Assembly (NCBI GenBank): GCA_000442125.1
Contig: KE546972.1
Span: 642,022 to 706,021, forward strand
Source of the DNA: Opeltia flavorubescens
Taxonomy: Eukaryota > Ascomycota > Lecanoromycetes > Teloschistales > Teloschistaceae
Direction of reading: 5' to 3'
Length of the DNA: 64,000 nt
Within the stretch, counting starts at the first letter, position 1. Each line of letters starts with the position of its first letter. Position numbers and translations under genes: made by a program. The notes beneath the pieces were generated by a model that saw only the letters and a list, made by a program, of their open reading frames with translations, was not told where the DNA came from and searched no databases. Positions 1 through 11,805 of this stretch are shown here, one piece after another.

Positions 1-250
1 TACATCTCCACAATTGAATAATGCTCTCATCGCTTCTTTAGTCGTCTAAGACTGGAGTGGCTGCGTCTTAAAGGGGTAGGGTGGCTGTCATGGAGGGAAA
101 TAGTCAGCTGCATTCATTGCTTCAATCCACGCACAACTGATTGCAAAGGGCTACTTTGTCTGCATCTCATAGGTATTCACAGCTGACCAACTAATATACT
201 AAAAGTAAAATCAGCACAGTAGACTACTTGCAACTCGTCAGGCCACCAAT

Positions 251-2288
251 TCAACCATCTTGCCCATCAGCTCCTTCACTATCCTCATCCAAAGCCACAG
301 CCAGAGTACCTCCCCCTTTCCCATTTGCATTCCCACTCTTCGGAATATCCTTCACGGCCGGTAATCCCACAGAGGACAAGTAGAGCAGATCTCCCCACCT
401 CATACCATCCAACGACGCAAAAAAGGAATGAAATCTACGGTTCCATGATCATTAGCACCTCTTCAATACCCCTTTAGATAAAGAAGAATAATCAACATAC
501 GTAGCATCCCTCTCCTCCTCCCTAAAAATCCTCTCATAAATCTCCCTCTGCTTAAACTCTTCCACCTCTTTTTCAAACCTCTCAAAGCCAACCTCCCCCC
601 TCTTATTCGGCCCCTCCCTGACCAAATTCTTATTATAGGTATCGAACACCGGTCTCTCCAGCAACAGCCCCAAACTCGGTGCTTTCGGGATACTCATCTT
701 CTCATGCCCGTAGCTTTCTTGCATTCGTTCCTCTGAACATCCGCAGCGCACGATAAGGGCGGTCATGGTGACCATTTTCCGGATCTGATGCATCATGAAG
801 CTTTGGCCATGAACCTTGAGGGAGAGCCATTCAGTGTTGTTGATGAGGATGGGTTTGGGGTTGACAGTGAAGGATATGATGACACGTTTGGCGGAGGGGT
901 CGCGGGGGAATTTGCTGACGGTATAGTTGTGGAAGTTGTGGGTACCGACGTAGTGGTTGAGAATAGATTGGACGCGAGCGAGGCGGGCGGGTTGGATACG
1001 ATAGGCTTTCTTGGCGGAGATGATGATGCTTTTGAGTTTCTTGAGTGCTTCGTCGAGGGCGGATATTGGAGGATGATGCTCGGTTTCCTTTGGCGTTTGA
1101 GCTACTGAGCTTTCTTCGATAGGGCCAATACCTGAGTTAGGGGGTGAAAGAGTCTCTTCAGCTTGATTCACAGCTTGCACCACAGCCTCAGGACGATGGA
1201 CAGAATCTGACCCCTGAGGCTTGACGGGCTGATCGTTATTTTCACATAAGCTCGGAAGCTCGACCGTAGGCTGAACCTCAAGAGGCTTCATGGGAGCGTC
1301 GGATTCTGTAGGTTCCGCATTCGATTCAGTATCGAGAATCTTGGGTTCAATGTCATAGACCGCTTTGCGAACTGAAGCCGAAAGTTCAGGGCTTAGGCTG
1401 TTTAAGAATGGGTTTACATGATTATTCTCAATGTCCTTCCAAAAAGTCGATACTTCATTTTGTCGCTGTTCCAGCCCAGCCGCATCACCGGCCTCTTCTG
1501 CCAGCCTAACAAGTTCTTTGCCCAGAAAACTTTCGGGGTGCGGTGGAAGGAAGCAGTAGGTTGGAATCAGGTACTCGTATATCCTGGAGTCACAAAGCTG
1601 GTAGGCGCTGAAGCTTCCACTGGTCTGTTCTACACCCCATACTCTAATCTGTGGCGACAAATGCTCGTTGATCTTGGCAATGATATCTGGATCCTCAAGG
1701 ATCATCTTGAGAGATATGACGTTGCCTGCTGCGTGAACTCCTCTGTCGGTTCGAGCACATCTGACAAGAGAGGACTTCTTTGGGTCGTCGGCATTAGCTT
1801 TCGAGATTGCTCCTGCTGCGACCAATGCTTTGAATAAGTCGCCTTCAATGGTCTTCTCATCATTGTTTCTAGTCCGCATCAGCGCTGTGAAGACAAGGTC
1901 AAGCCCGGTAGTGGTGATGGCCACGATCCTACATTTGCATGCCTTTATATCCGCTCCCTGAGTAACCTATCATCATCGCGGCTTTTTTCTTAGGTTTTCT
2001 TCCGTCTGCCTCAATCTCCTCTTTTGAGAATTTTGTAACGTAGATGGGGGGAGCACGCTCGTCGCCGTCGAGCTTACGTCGTTTCGCATTTTCTTGAGTT
2101 GCATCGTTTCGGGCTCTTTTGTCTGCTGCATTCCGGCTTCATCAGTCAGTCTATACAGCAGAGGTCGTTCGACTATTTCCTGACCTCCACTCCGAGCGTC
2201 CCAGATCTGTCCGCCTCCTACGACCAGTACCTCGATCGGACCTGTTGGCCTTCCTAGGGTTAGCTTCAACGGTCTCCGGTTGTTCCAT
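251..2288 (-). CDS. PUS1: tRNA pseudouridine synthase Pus1
   Basis: TruA-family enzyme that isomerises uridine to pseudouridine in tRNAs and some other nuclear RNAs. Four exons fit: 2231-2288, 1933-2125, 501-1868 and 251-434 (600 aa, in frame). Introns have good borders (GTACTG..CAG, GTAGGA..TAG, GTATGT..TAG) with CTGAC, CTGAT and CTAAT branch sites. The N-terminus is basic. GYSGSGYKGMQ is followed across intron 2 by the NNDEKTIEGDLFKAL block, and RCARTDRGVHAAGN carries the catalytic Asp. A low-complexity acidic insert of over 100 residues interrupts the catalytic domain, as is common in fungal Pus1. The last exon restores the family C-terminus (HSFFASLDG..LLYLSS). Without the last intron the frame would stop at 452, so that short form is likely an artefact. 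It shares an upstream region with the clathrin gene. The family assignment is firm; the first exon is the least certain part. Confidence 0.9.
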
Positions 2289-2594
2289 ATTTTCCAATGG
2301 TAATGCTTCTTAGAGCTGTAAAGGGTGGCCGAATTAAGTCGATAGAAGGGGTGTGTATTGGGTAAAAACTTAAGCGGAAGCTGGGTGACTGAAGTGCGAT
2401 TGAGGTTCGAATAATTGAGGAGGAGCCTTTTGGCTGAAGAATATCGCATGTAATTCGCAAACGGAATATAATAAACGTAATTTCACATGTACCTGATTGT
2501 CGGGAAATGTGATGTCTTGGCACAATTCTAAGCTAAATTATTTACCTACCAACCGTGCAAGAGTATCCTAAAGTTTGAAACATCGCTTTCCACA
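2289..2594. promoter_or_regulatory. shared upstream region of PUS1 and clathrin light chain
   Basis: This 306 bp gap separates two divergent start codons and must hold both promoters. No specific element could be named from the sequence. An overlapping minus-strand reading frame here (to 2523) is in a different frame from Pus1 and looks fortuitous. Confidence 0.5.
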
Positions 2595-3545
2595 ATGGCT
2601 GATAGGTTTCCCTCGCTCGACGAGTTCGGTGATGGTTAGTCGTTACTCTCCCCATCAATAGCATTCCTTCCGCTGATGATCTCTCCTCAAGGTCAAACTG
2701 AGCCCAAGAGCAACGGGGCATCAAACGGCGGTCTCGATGGCGACGACCTCCTAACTAGAGAGAGAGCTCTCCTTGGTGACGATGCCAACCAATTCGCTTC
2801 CCCCAACAACAATGCGTCGATGGTTGAAGACGGAGACGATGACTTACTAGGAGGTGGAGGAAACTATGATGCCGATCACGAGGGCGGAGAAGAGATCAGT
2901 GAATTCGAAAGCTCATTTCCTGCAATGGACACACGGAATGATGTAATTAGAAGCCTGAGCTCAGTTTTACGTTGTACTGATACTTCTCCCGCATAGCAAA
3001 TGGGTCCTGGTGGAACAATCACCGGCTCAAATCTACCATATCAACCCTCACATCAACAGTCATACTCTGGCTTCGCGGAAGCAGAAGAAGAACCGGAGCC
3101 TATCCGGTAAGCACCATATTCCATTTCTTCCTCTGGAATGATCTCCTAGGCAGTCACGACCATCACGATATTAATCCTTCCCCTATGTCACAGCCTCTGG
3201 CGCGAAAAGCGCGACGCCGACATCGCCCACCGCGAAGAGATAGCCTCCACAAAGAAGACCGAGCGCGTCCAAAAAGCCCAACGAGACATCGACGACTTCT
3301 ACGAAAACTACAACGGCAAAAAGGAGAAATCCATTGCCCGCACACGCAAAGAAGCCGAGGACTTCCTCGCCAATCGCCAGGATACCAGTGCCGGCGGCAC
3401 GAGCTGGGAACGTGTTGCGAAATTGGTGGATTTGAGCGGGAAGGGAGCGAAAGGTGGTGCAGCCGGTGGCGGAAAAGAAAAGTTCAGGGAATTACTTATG
3501 GATTTGAGGAAGGACGAGAAGGCTCCCGGGGCGTCTGGGTATTGA
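2595..3545 (+). CDS. CLC1: clathrin light chain
   Basis: Light chain that binds the clathrin heavy-chain hub and tunes coat assembly in endocytosis and Golgi-endosome traffic. Four exons: 2595-2634, 2692-2942, 2997-3106 and 3194-3545 (250 aa, in frame). The start MADRFPSLDEFGDG is the conserved fungal N-terminus. An acidic segment (ISEFESSFPAMDTRN) is followed by the heavy-chain-binding helix, LWREKRDADI-like and rich in Glu/Lys/Arg (about residues 135-190). The end is the conserved WERVAKLVDLSGKG and FRELLMDLRKDEKAPGASGY. Introns have CTGAT-type branch sites. It is divergent from PUS1 and convergent with coronin. No abnormality was seen. Confidence 0.95.
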
Positions 3546-3919
3546 TTGATCTGGTGGTTGGAGACTCGAAGATTCGATGTAGATACTTTGGGGCGTTTGG
3601 AATTGCGTGGATCCTGCATGTCGAAGGATGATTCGCGCGCATTGAGGGGAGAATTCATCAGCGATCACATTTCCTCGCCGGAGAATCCAGTGATGCTGTC
3701 AAGGGATAAAATAAGTAGCTTTACACACTTTATCCACCCATCGAATGTTTCTCTTAGGAAATTGGTATCGAGTGGTCTATCAATCACGCCTCCATCCAAC
3801 AAGAAGCCCACCAAGACGCTTACCTAGGCGAAAGTCTTCCATGCTTCTCCGCTATCTCGAAATCAATCCCCCTCCTCCCTCCCGCCCGCCCCGTAACATG
3901 ACCAACTCTGCTTCGTCGA
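3546..3919. other. convergent 3' intergenic region
   Basis: 374 bp between the stops of the clathrin light chain (+) and coronin (-). It must contain both 3' ends. No gene, repeat or structured RNA was seen. Confidence 0.6.
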
Positions 3920-6089
3920 CTACATCTTATCTCCAATCGTGGTCTTCAATCGATCCACCTCCGCAGTCAACATCGCGATCTTCTCGCTCTGCCCACTAAT
4001 CGTTTTACTCTGGCTTTCCAGCAATGTCTTGATATCCTGCAGCGTGATCTGGTCGCTTGAGGTAGGCGACTTTGTAGATGGTGGTTGCATTGACGGGGAG
4101 GCTGATGACGCCGGCTTCGACAGTGAAATAGGCGCAGCTAATTTCGTAGGTGAAACCGGAGAGCTGAGTTTTCTTGTGATGGCCGCTGGTTCGGTGGCTT
4201 CAATCGGTTGCTGGACAGGCTTGGGTGCATGACGTTCTATCGGCTTCGCTACTTCTTCGAAGCTGGAACTGTCGTCCTCGGCGGACGAAGTGTCCTCTTT
4301 GTCGTCGTACTTGGAGGCAAGGTTTGCAATAGAACTCGTTTGTTCTTTCATGGAAGGCGGTGGGTTGCGGATTGCTGGTGAAGGTTGTGGTGGCTCTACG
4401 ATTGGGTCTGGACTCTTCTTAGGTGGCGTAGGTTCGGCTTGTTGTTTGGAGGAAGGCGCGGTGGATGTTGAAGGTACTTGCGTTACGGGCCTTGAGGATG
4501 ATGGGATTTCTGTGGGCTCTTCACCTTCGTAGACGCTTTCAAGGTCAATCTTTGGCGGCAGACCCTCCATACCGTCAAACCACTCTGCTGCGGACATGGC
4601 AGGTTTCGTACCTGTAACTGGAGGGNAAATATCTCCCTGGAAAACCTCTGCTCGTCGAGGTACGATGAAGGATATAGGCTCTATGTACGAGTCATTTACC
4701 GTTTTGAACGCTCGCATGACTTCGTTATCATGCGTGTTCACACCACGCTTGGGGAGAAAGGCAACACCACGTTGAGGATCCCCAGACTTGTATTCCGACA
4801 AATACTCGAATTTATCATGCTCATACTCGAAATACCGGATGTTGCCATCACTACCTGCTGTCAGCTTGCGAACGCCATGTACAGGTAGTTTAGCCTACCC
4901 TTTGCCAGCTAGGTACAAGCATTGAGTACTGTCGTCCCAGAAGGGCATGCACACCCCAGATATGGAGTCTAGCATATGAAATCCTCCTATTGGTTCTTTC
5001 GGATCTCTTATGTCCCACAGTCCTAATTGCCGGTCGCTCATTTTCGAAAATCCGGTCGTTGCTATCCGATCATGCTCACCCATCCACGTCACCCTACTAT
5101 TCTTTGCTCCTGCATGCCCCGGAACAGTATGCGCAGGTGCTTCCTGCCGTACATCCCATATTCGTAATTTTTTGTCGCGCGAGGTGGTAACGATGAGTGA
5201 CCCGTTCGCGCTCCATGAGAGCGATTGAACAATATCAGTATGTTTCTGAGTGAGACGTGGAGCGCCAGCTTCAACGTCCCATATCTTAACAGTGTAGTCT
5301 CCTGATGATGTTGCTAATATGTTCGCGGCTGCAGGATTGAAGAGAACGTGGCCGACTTTCCTACTAATGATAAGCCGACGGTTGGCTGGCCTTAATAGAA
5401 GCATTGCAGTACCTTGAATGCCCAGTGAATTGTTTCAGAGGCGCGACATCCTTAGGATCTTCGCCATCCTCCGTACGTAACGTGAAATCATCGGGTACTC
5501 TCCATATGAATGCCTTGCCAGGTCAGCTAAACTCCAAAGCGATGTCTTGATAGAAGACACCTTTCCATCGTCTGATCCAGAAGCTATGAGAGAGTCGTCA
5601 AAGGGATTCCTTGCGCAGAGTCAGCTAGCTGTGAAATAAAAGAAAGCGGTAAGTTCTCACCAGTCTGTGTCTAACACTACAGCCTTGTGCCCTCTGAAAA
5701 GCGGTAGCTGCTCCGGTAACCGGCCTTTCTCGCTCAAGGGGATGACTGCGAACGCTCCTCCGCCGCTAGCTTCCCAATTGACTGCAAGGTATTGTGGGTT
5801 CGCCTTTGTGTTCGTCAGTGCAGAGTCTACCAGTTCCTCATCGACAATTTGCCCACTTTGACGAGATTGGTATCCCATGCATTTTTGGAGATGCGAATAT
5901 TATCGTAGCATTGCTCCTGTGTCCGGACTCAGCGTTCCAATCAAGACTTCCAGACATAGCCTCGAGCACACCTTTCTTGTAGACCTTCCAAATACATGCC
6001 CTGCAAGTTTGTCTTAGCCCTGGGCATTTGCAGAGAGCTTGAATGAGGACCTTACGATACTTCGACGAGCGCACAAAGCGACCGGACAT
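3920..6089 (-). CDS. CRN1: coronin, actin-binding WD40 protein
   Basis: Coronin binds F-actin and regulates Arp2/3 at cortical actin patches. Eight exons fit (6056-6089, 5972-6000, 5857-5916, 5661-5803, 5561-5609, 5413-5513, 4899-5360, 3920-4850; 602 aa, in frame). The N-terminus MSGRFVRSSKYRHVFG is the coronin signature, followed by WD repeats (e.g. ATSSGDYTVKIWD, VTTSRDKKLRIWD). The coronin-specific C-terminal extension of the propeller includes SPY/IEPISFIVPRR-type sequence and an EVFQGDI..PP block. A Pro/Ser-rich linker follows, and the last about 35 residues form a coiled coil (SKTISGQSEKIAMLTAEVD) for oligomerisation. Intron 4851-4898 is essential: read through, it gives an in-frame TAG just after LAGKG. 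The n at 4626 makes codon TNC, probably Tyr by family comparison. The micro-exon-rich 5' end is normal for this gene. Confidence 0.95.
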
Positions 6090-7010
6090 ATTGTGCGCAT
6101 AAACGTCTGTCGTGTAGCGGTATCCGGCTTGCTGAAGATTTCTACTAAGAGCGCAGTCAAATCGCTTCGAAAGAAACAATGGTGTTCTTTGTGGAGCTCT
6201 GTTTTGAGCGAACCTTCGGTCTCTCAATTACAACGCATGACAGAACGGATCAGGCTAAGCCATTTTCGTGCTCTCATCCCCTGAAAATCAGTTCACCTTA
6301 CAATACCAACGATAAGCGTGATAATGCATTCATTCAATTGTTTTTGGTGAGACGAAATATGTAACAAATACCTTCCCTTTTTCTAACTCTACATAATCAA
6401 TACCGTCACCCGTGATACCGTTTTCGCAAATTCAATTCCTCCAATACAATTTCGCTTGCTTTTACAACCCGTAAGCTTCAGCGCTGAAGCAGAATCACGT
6501 TCCCGGAGCCATCATTCGATGGCTATCCTCTTCCTGGGCTATCTTTGCATACCGATGGAAAGAAATGGCCCAATTTTTCCCATCTATAATTTGAGGTGCT
6601 CAACAAGTTTTCGAGAACAAGATTCTCAAAAAAACCTATCAGGATGCCATATCCCTGTAGCTGCCGCGTGGATTAGTGACTAGACCCGACCATATTTGGA
6701 CTTTCACGAAGACATCAGTCAGGATGCTGAGGACGAGGTTGGTTCCTGGCTATGTTTGGACGATTCTTGAACGGAGCATTTTTGCCAAAGAGGACCTGCA
6801 ATAAGGCTTTCCAGGCTGCGCTGAACCACAGTTGATGGTACTCGGCTTCGCTTTTTAAGATGTAGTTCCAGCCTTCTATATCTGGAGCATGTCTTAGGGC
6901 ATAAGACTGGATTCCATCGCTGCAAGTGCGTATACACGATAATCGAGTTGGGAAACTGTCGGAGAAGCTTTTCTAATGTCTGAAATGTCTAGCTTGCCGT
7001 AATATCGACT
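6090..7010. other. intergenic region with weak coding-like stretches
   Basis: 921 bp between the coronin start and the LOA1-like stop. It must hold the coronin promoter and the LOA1 3' end. On the minus strand, 6722-6930 is open for 66 codons (contains EGWNYILK and EYHQLWFSAAWKALL), but no start, family match or consistent splice model was found. No repeat or RNA gene was recognised. Confidence 0.4.
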
Positions 7011-8106
7011 TCACCGACGCTGTCGAGACCACGCATTGAGGAAGGCAATTTTGTCGTTCACTCCTAAGCCCAATCGTTTCACTCTGCCAAGTCGAGCGAG
7101 AGCCTCGGCCACCTTATTCAGTACCATATTCCCAGCGAGGCTCATGCCGTCTGCATCTTCGGAACCAAGCAAAGTGTCTGTGCTGCTCGCAGTATCGTCA
7201 CGATTTGGTTGCGAGCTGTCGCTAGCGTTTGGACGAGGACTTGAGGTATTGTATGTACTTTCTGCGATTCTTACGTGTATACAGTGAGTTGGCTTGCTAT
7301 TGAGATTCCATAAGAAGGGGAGAAAGGTGTTGGGTATAGGTGTCGTGATATCAGCGGGAGTATATCTCAAACTGATTGGGAAAATCTTCGAAGCTCGCGG
7401 AGTAGTGAGTAGAGAGCCGCTGAAGGGAAGGATCCCACGGCCATTGGATGTTGTACATTCTGGAAAAACAACTACTACACGGCTTGCGTTGTGCTGTATT
7501 AGTGTGTCGAGCTCGATTAATCGGGCATTCGCGGGAGGTTGGAGTTGAGGCTGCTGAAAAGCACGAAGCACAGCTTGGAATAGAGAGATATGCTGTACAA
7601 GCCGCGTAGATGGATACGAAGCAGTGAAGATCGGGTCAAAGATGGCGGCAAGGTATAGAGCATCGATTGGGGAGGTAAAAGATGAAGCAATAATTGAGGT
7701 TGGTTGCGGCAGCCTGGCTTTGTGATGCTTTGCCAGCGAGCTAGAGATACATCGTCAGAGTAAGACGTTTCCTAGTTTGGAATCTACATGCCCTTTCTTG
7801 ACCCCGTCAATCCGTAAATCTATCCACCAAATGCCGGGGACACCTAGTATGAGCCACAAGGAGGCTTTTTTACCCAAAGATCCAATTGGCAACCATTGTA
7901 GGAAAAAGAAATATGATAGTATTGCGGTGAGCAATAGCGGAACCCGGATACAAAAAAGAAACAAGTAAAAAGGCAAATAAATTCCGGCAGGTTCCGTATG
8001 TATTGGAAAGAATGGCGCAATACCCGATCCTGTAAGCATTAATCTTGTACCGTAAGTATTTTGTTGGTAAGGTACCTCGATCACGATATTGCGAGTACTT
8101 CTCCAT
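7011..8106 (-). CDS. LOA1: lysophospholipid acyltransferase, LOA1/VPS66-like
   Basis: Membrane acyltransferase of the PlsC superfamily, related to yeast Loa1/Vps66, which acylates lysophosphatidic acid at the ER/lipid droplet. Exons 8076-8106, 7792-8029 and 7011-7740 give 332 aa in frame. The start MEKYSQYRD matches the family N-terminus. Two hydrophobic helices follow (LPFYLFLFCIRVPLLLTAIL; FFLQWLPIG..LWLILGVPGIWW). The first acyltransferase motif is the family's SSFTSPIDA, lacking the His of the usual HX4D, and the PEGT-like motif is VVFPECTTSNGRGILPF. Ser-rich low-complexity sequence precedes the C-terminus. The second intron (7741-7791) has GC-AG borders (GG|GCATGT..CTAG); this is the only choice that joins the conserved DGVKKG and SLAKHHK blocks. 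It is divergent from the kinesin gene. Confidence 0.85.
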
Positions 8107-8497
8107 GATCCCTCTTTCCTACCGAGGTACAGCTGTGAACAGGAGGACTCGGCCAAAAGTCAAGTCAATATTGCAATACTATAGCATGTTCGAGAGAGAA
8201 AATGTCTGAAGCGGCCCATCAACAGATAATCAAAATGTAGAACAAGACGATATTACTAATTTCCTATGACCTCTGAGAAAGCATTGAATGGTAGATCCCA
8301 AATCGCATGTGAAAAATGATGCAAGCAAAACGGAGTCTAACCCTAATGTAGTAATTTGTCATTGTTTACTCTTGGCACAGATTTCCCAACCTCACAACGA
8401 CCAATTTTATCGCGATACGACCGGTCAATTGTCACGAATTGCCCTTCAGGCATGACAAGTGTCTGGATCATCTCCGTCAATCACGGCACCTTCAATC
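8107..8497. promoter_or_regulatory. shared upstream region of LOA1-like gene and kinesin-14
   Basis: 391 bp between two divergent start codons, so both promoters should lie here. It is moderately A+T-rich in its left half. No named element was recognised. Confidence 0.45.
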
Positions 8498-11400
8498 ATG
8501 GATCAAGAGAATGAGAATGCGGTAAGTTTAGAGATGGGCGCGTTTAGAGTTAGCTACTGATCCTTCCCTCTGCCAGCATGCATCGCAGCTTCCCCGAGCT
8601 GCCTGGGAGAGTCGATTGCCATCTCCTACCAGATTCACTTCTAGATTAGGCGAGATGTCTGCTTCTACGATGAACTCCAGGGTTGGAGAAATGCCTCCAC
8701 CATCGAACAACGTAGCCACTGGAGCGAAAAGGAAGACTCTCGCGGAACGTGCTGGTGAACCGTTCAAAAAGCCAGCTCCACCAGGAAATAACAAAGAGCT
8801 CAATTATGGTATCAGAGCCTCTTCTCTGGCTAGTACTTATCGGCAGCCATCACTCTCATCTTCAATCGCCTCGTCCAGACCGTCGTCTGTAGCGTCCTCC
8901 CGCAACGTATCCAACGGTTCATGTACGAGTACCGTGAGTACTGGTTCTCGACCACCCTCCAGGCAATCCCACCGATCGCAGTCGGCTATGGCTGTCTCAA
9001 GAATTCAGAGACCGCAGTCAGTACAGGGCCGTCCCATATCCTCGGTCGATATTACAGCGCGAAGTCAAGGTAAAAGTGGTGGTAGGGCTCCATTTCATTC
9101 AACCCTCATGGACTGCACAGAAATCCTCGAGTATACTGAGGGCCATACGAGCTATGATACCCGATCCCAATCAGTCTCGAACTGGGTGAGCTCAAACCCC
9201 TCCGAGAAAGGCCGAAGAGTTTTTTCAGCCTCGAAGGCCACAGAAGGTGTCTCGCTGGTCGAGTCCGGGGTTGAATCTGACCCTGGCTTTACTCAGAAGC
9301 GAGTTGCATCGGTGACTGTGGCTTTTGGAAATTTGAACTTAAGTTCGAAGGAGCATGGAAAACCTCCTGCTTTGACAAACCCTGCCACACCCTCTCAAAT
9401 ACCCAAACGCAAGCCATGCACTGCAGCTACTACCCCTACCCAAAGTCCTACAAAGTCACCTAAAAAGGAACCTCTCCCTAAGTATCTGAATCGTTTTACT
9501 AACACTCCACTTCATGAAGCATTCGATCCAGACGATCGGCTCTCAAACATGGAAAGAGAATTTTCTGAGATCAAAAATACGATTACTGGTGCAACGACCG
9601 AAAGTAATGGTCTAAGAGAAATCATAGCAGTGTATAAAACAAGAGGTTAGCCCTTTAGTTCCTCTACAGGTGCGGACACTGACGCGCAGCGGAAGTTGCC
9701 GAACTTGACTCTATGTCTACACAGCTTGCTGCTAATAACGAAACACTTCTGTCGAATTTGAATGCCACAAAGGCAGATCTGACTGCATCATCAATTGCGC
9801 TAGAAGACACAAAAAGGTACCATAACATCCGATTTGACGACACCCAACGGCAGCACAGCCGCGACCTCGAAGATTTACGGCGTCAAGCACAAGACGATGT
9901 AATCCAATTGGGAAGGCAGCATGCGCTAGAGCGTGATGATTTGCAAAAGCGTCTTGATATCGGGTTGGAGGAGGAAAAGGCTCGCCACCAGCAAGAACTA
10001 CAATCCTTAACCACTGCTGGGGCAAAGTCACAAGAGGAGACAGAAGAACAATTGGAGCGGCAGAGAAGGCAGCTAGAAGCTGTTGATGATAATCTGCGTA
10101 GGGCTAGGACTGACCTTGTCTGTGAACAAAATGTCAACAGTGATCTACGAATCAAGCTTTCCGATGCAGCAAGCAACACTATCAGCCTCGAAAGTTCAAT
10201 ACGGAGCCTTCGGGCGCACGTGGAGTTCTTGGAGTCTGATAACAAAAGTCAATCTCATGCTTTCTCGGATCTTGACAACCGGCTTCAGAATGCCATCAAA
10301 GCTGAGGAGGAAGCCAAGGAGAAACTGAGGATTGAGGAGACCCTAAGGCGAAAACTTCACAATCAAGTCCAGGAGCTAAAAGGTAACATCAGAGTGTTCT
10401 GTCGCGTCCGGCCGTTACTTGAATCAGACCCGGTCGATTCGAGAGCTCGGATTAGTTACCCTGACCAGGAGATTGATGCCAAAGAGGTGGAGGTATACGG
10501 TCCGGAGGAGAAGAATAGTCTTGGCAAGATTAGCACCAAGAACAATGCCTTCACATTCGACCGTGTCTTTAATCCAGGATCAGTCAACGCTGAGGTCTTC
10601 GGGGAGATAAGTCAGCTAGTGCAGAGCGCACTAGACGGCTACAATGTATGCATCTTTTGCTACGGCCAGACTGGGTCAGGGAAGACATACACCATGTCGG
10701 CCCAAGATGGTATGATCCCAAGAGCGGTCAATCAGATATACGATACTGCCAAGTCTCTTGAGGAGAAAGGGTGGAAGTATACTATGGAAGGATCCTTCAT
10801 CGAAGTGTACAACGAGAACCTCAACGACCTGCTTGGTAAACCCGATGAGATCGATAAGAAGAAGCACGAAATTCGGCATGATATGCAGAGATGCAAGACT
10901 ACCATCACGGATATCACCACGGTAGATCTTGACAGCCCCAACAAGGTCGAGTCGATATTGCGACAAGCTGCTTCTAATCGCTCTGTTGCTGCAACTAAGG
11001 CCAACGAGCGATCATCGCGCAGCCACTCGGTTTTTATCCTGAAGCTTACAGGCGAGAACAGCGCTACTGGAGAGAAGAGTGAAGGAACTCTCAACCTGGT
11101 TGATCTCGCCGGTAGCGAGAGGCTAAGTCAAAGCCAAGCGACTGGAGAACGCCTGAAGGAAACGCAAAGCATCAACAAAAGCCTTAGCTGTCTTGGAGAC
11201 GTCATCGGAGCTTTAGGCCAGGGCAAAGACGGTGGACACGTGCCTTACCGGAACAGCAAGGTATGCTTCCTCGAATACCTGCTTTGATATAGTGTCCTCA
11301 ATAATCCCGCTAACCCCTTTTAGCTAACATATCTACTTCAATTTTCCCTCGGTGGAAATTCAAAAACGCTTATGTTTGTCATGATAAGTCCTTTGCAGGC

Positions 11401-11554
11401 TCATCTGAGTGAAACTTTGACAAGCCTTAAATTTGCCACAAAGGTGGGATCGTCTTCGAGATAATCCAACTTAATCTATCAAGGCTGACAATTCTACAAG
11501 GTCCATAACACTCATATCGGCACCGCCAAACGACAAACAAAGATTCGAGATTGA
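8498..11554 (+). CDS. klpA: C-terminal motor kinesin-14 (KlpA/Kar3 type)
   Basis: Minus-end-directed kinesin that crosslinks and slides spindle microtubules. Five exons: 8498-8521, 8577-9645, 9690-11260, 11324-11443 and 11501-11554 (945 aa, in frame). The first exon codes for only eight residues. The N-terminal about 340 residues are Ser/Pro/Arg-rich and probably hold the second microtubule-binding site. A long coiled coil follows (about 375-600). The neck leads to [15 protein letters not shown] and the motor: P-loop [11 protein letters not shown], switch [12 protein letters not shown], switch [11 protein letters not shown], and the microtubule-binding [14 protein letters not shown] restored by splicing intron 3. 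The end [16 protein letters not shown] is typical of the KlpA C-terminus. The motor lying at the C-terminus assigns the class. Confidence 0.95.
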
Positions 11555-11805
11555 TGACTTGCTTTACTATTATCTTCAGGAGCAACTTTTCGTTCCTCTA
11601 GGCGACCTTGGTATCATGATTTTTGAATCGCGCCAGTGTTGTTGGATCGTAACGATGAAAAAGAATCGTTGAACGACTAGTCGGAGATGGGAATGGTACT
11701 ACTGGCGTTACAATGTACGGTCAAGCATCTTATACCCTTATCCACCATGTACCACCGGACGCATAGAGGCCTCCAGGCAATTCTCCTGGACCTGTCTTGT
11801 TGTCA

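Noticed and set aside
435-469. A 35-nt intron at the end of PUS1
   Set aside because: It does not keep frame; the GTATGT donor at 500 gives a normal 66-nt intron and an in-frame coding sequence.
1973-2523. Overlapping minus-strand frames in the PUS1 5' region
   Set aside because: They are out of frame with the conserved Pus1 residues, which are recovered by two introns instead.
4851-4898. In-frame TAG in coronin suggesting a pseudogene
   Set aside because: It lies in a 48-nt intron with GT..AG borders and a CTGAC branch site; removing it restores the conserved GKGDGNIRYFE block.
6722-7010. Open minus-strand stretch with aromatic-rich reading frame after the LOA1-like stop
   Set aside because: 66 open codons is not rare by chance; different frames look equally plausible upstream, and no start, intron pair or family match was found.
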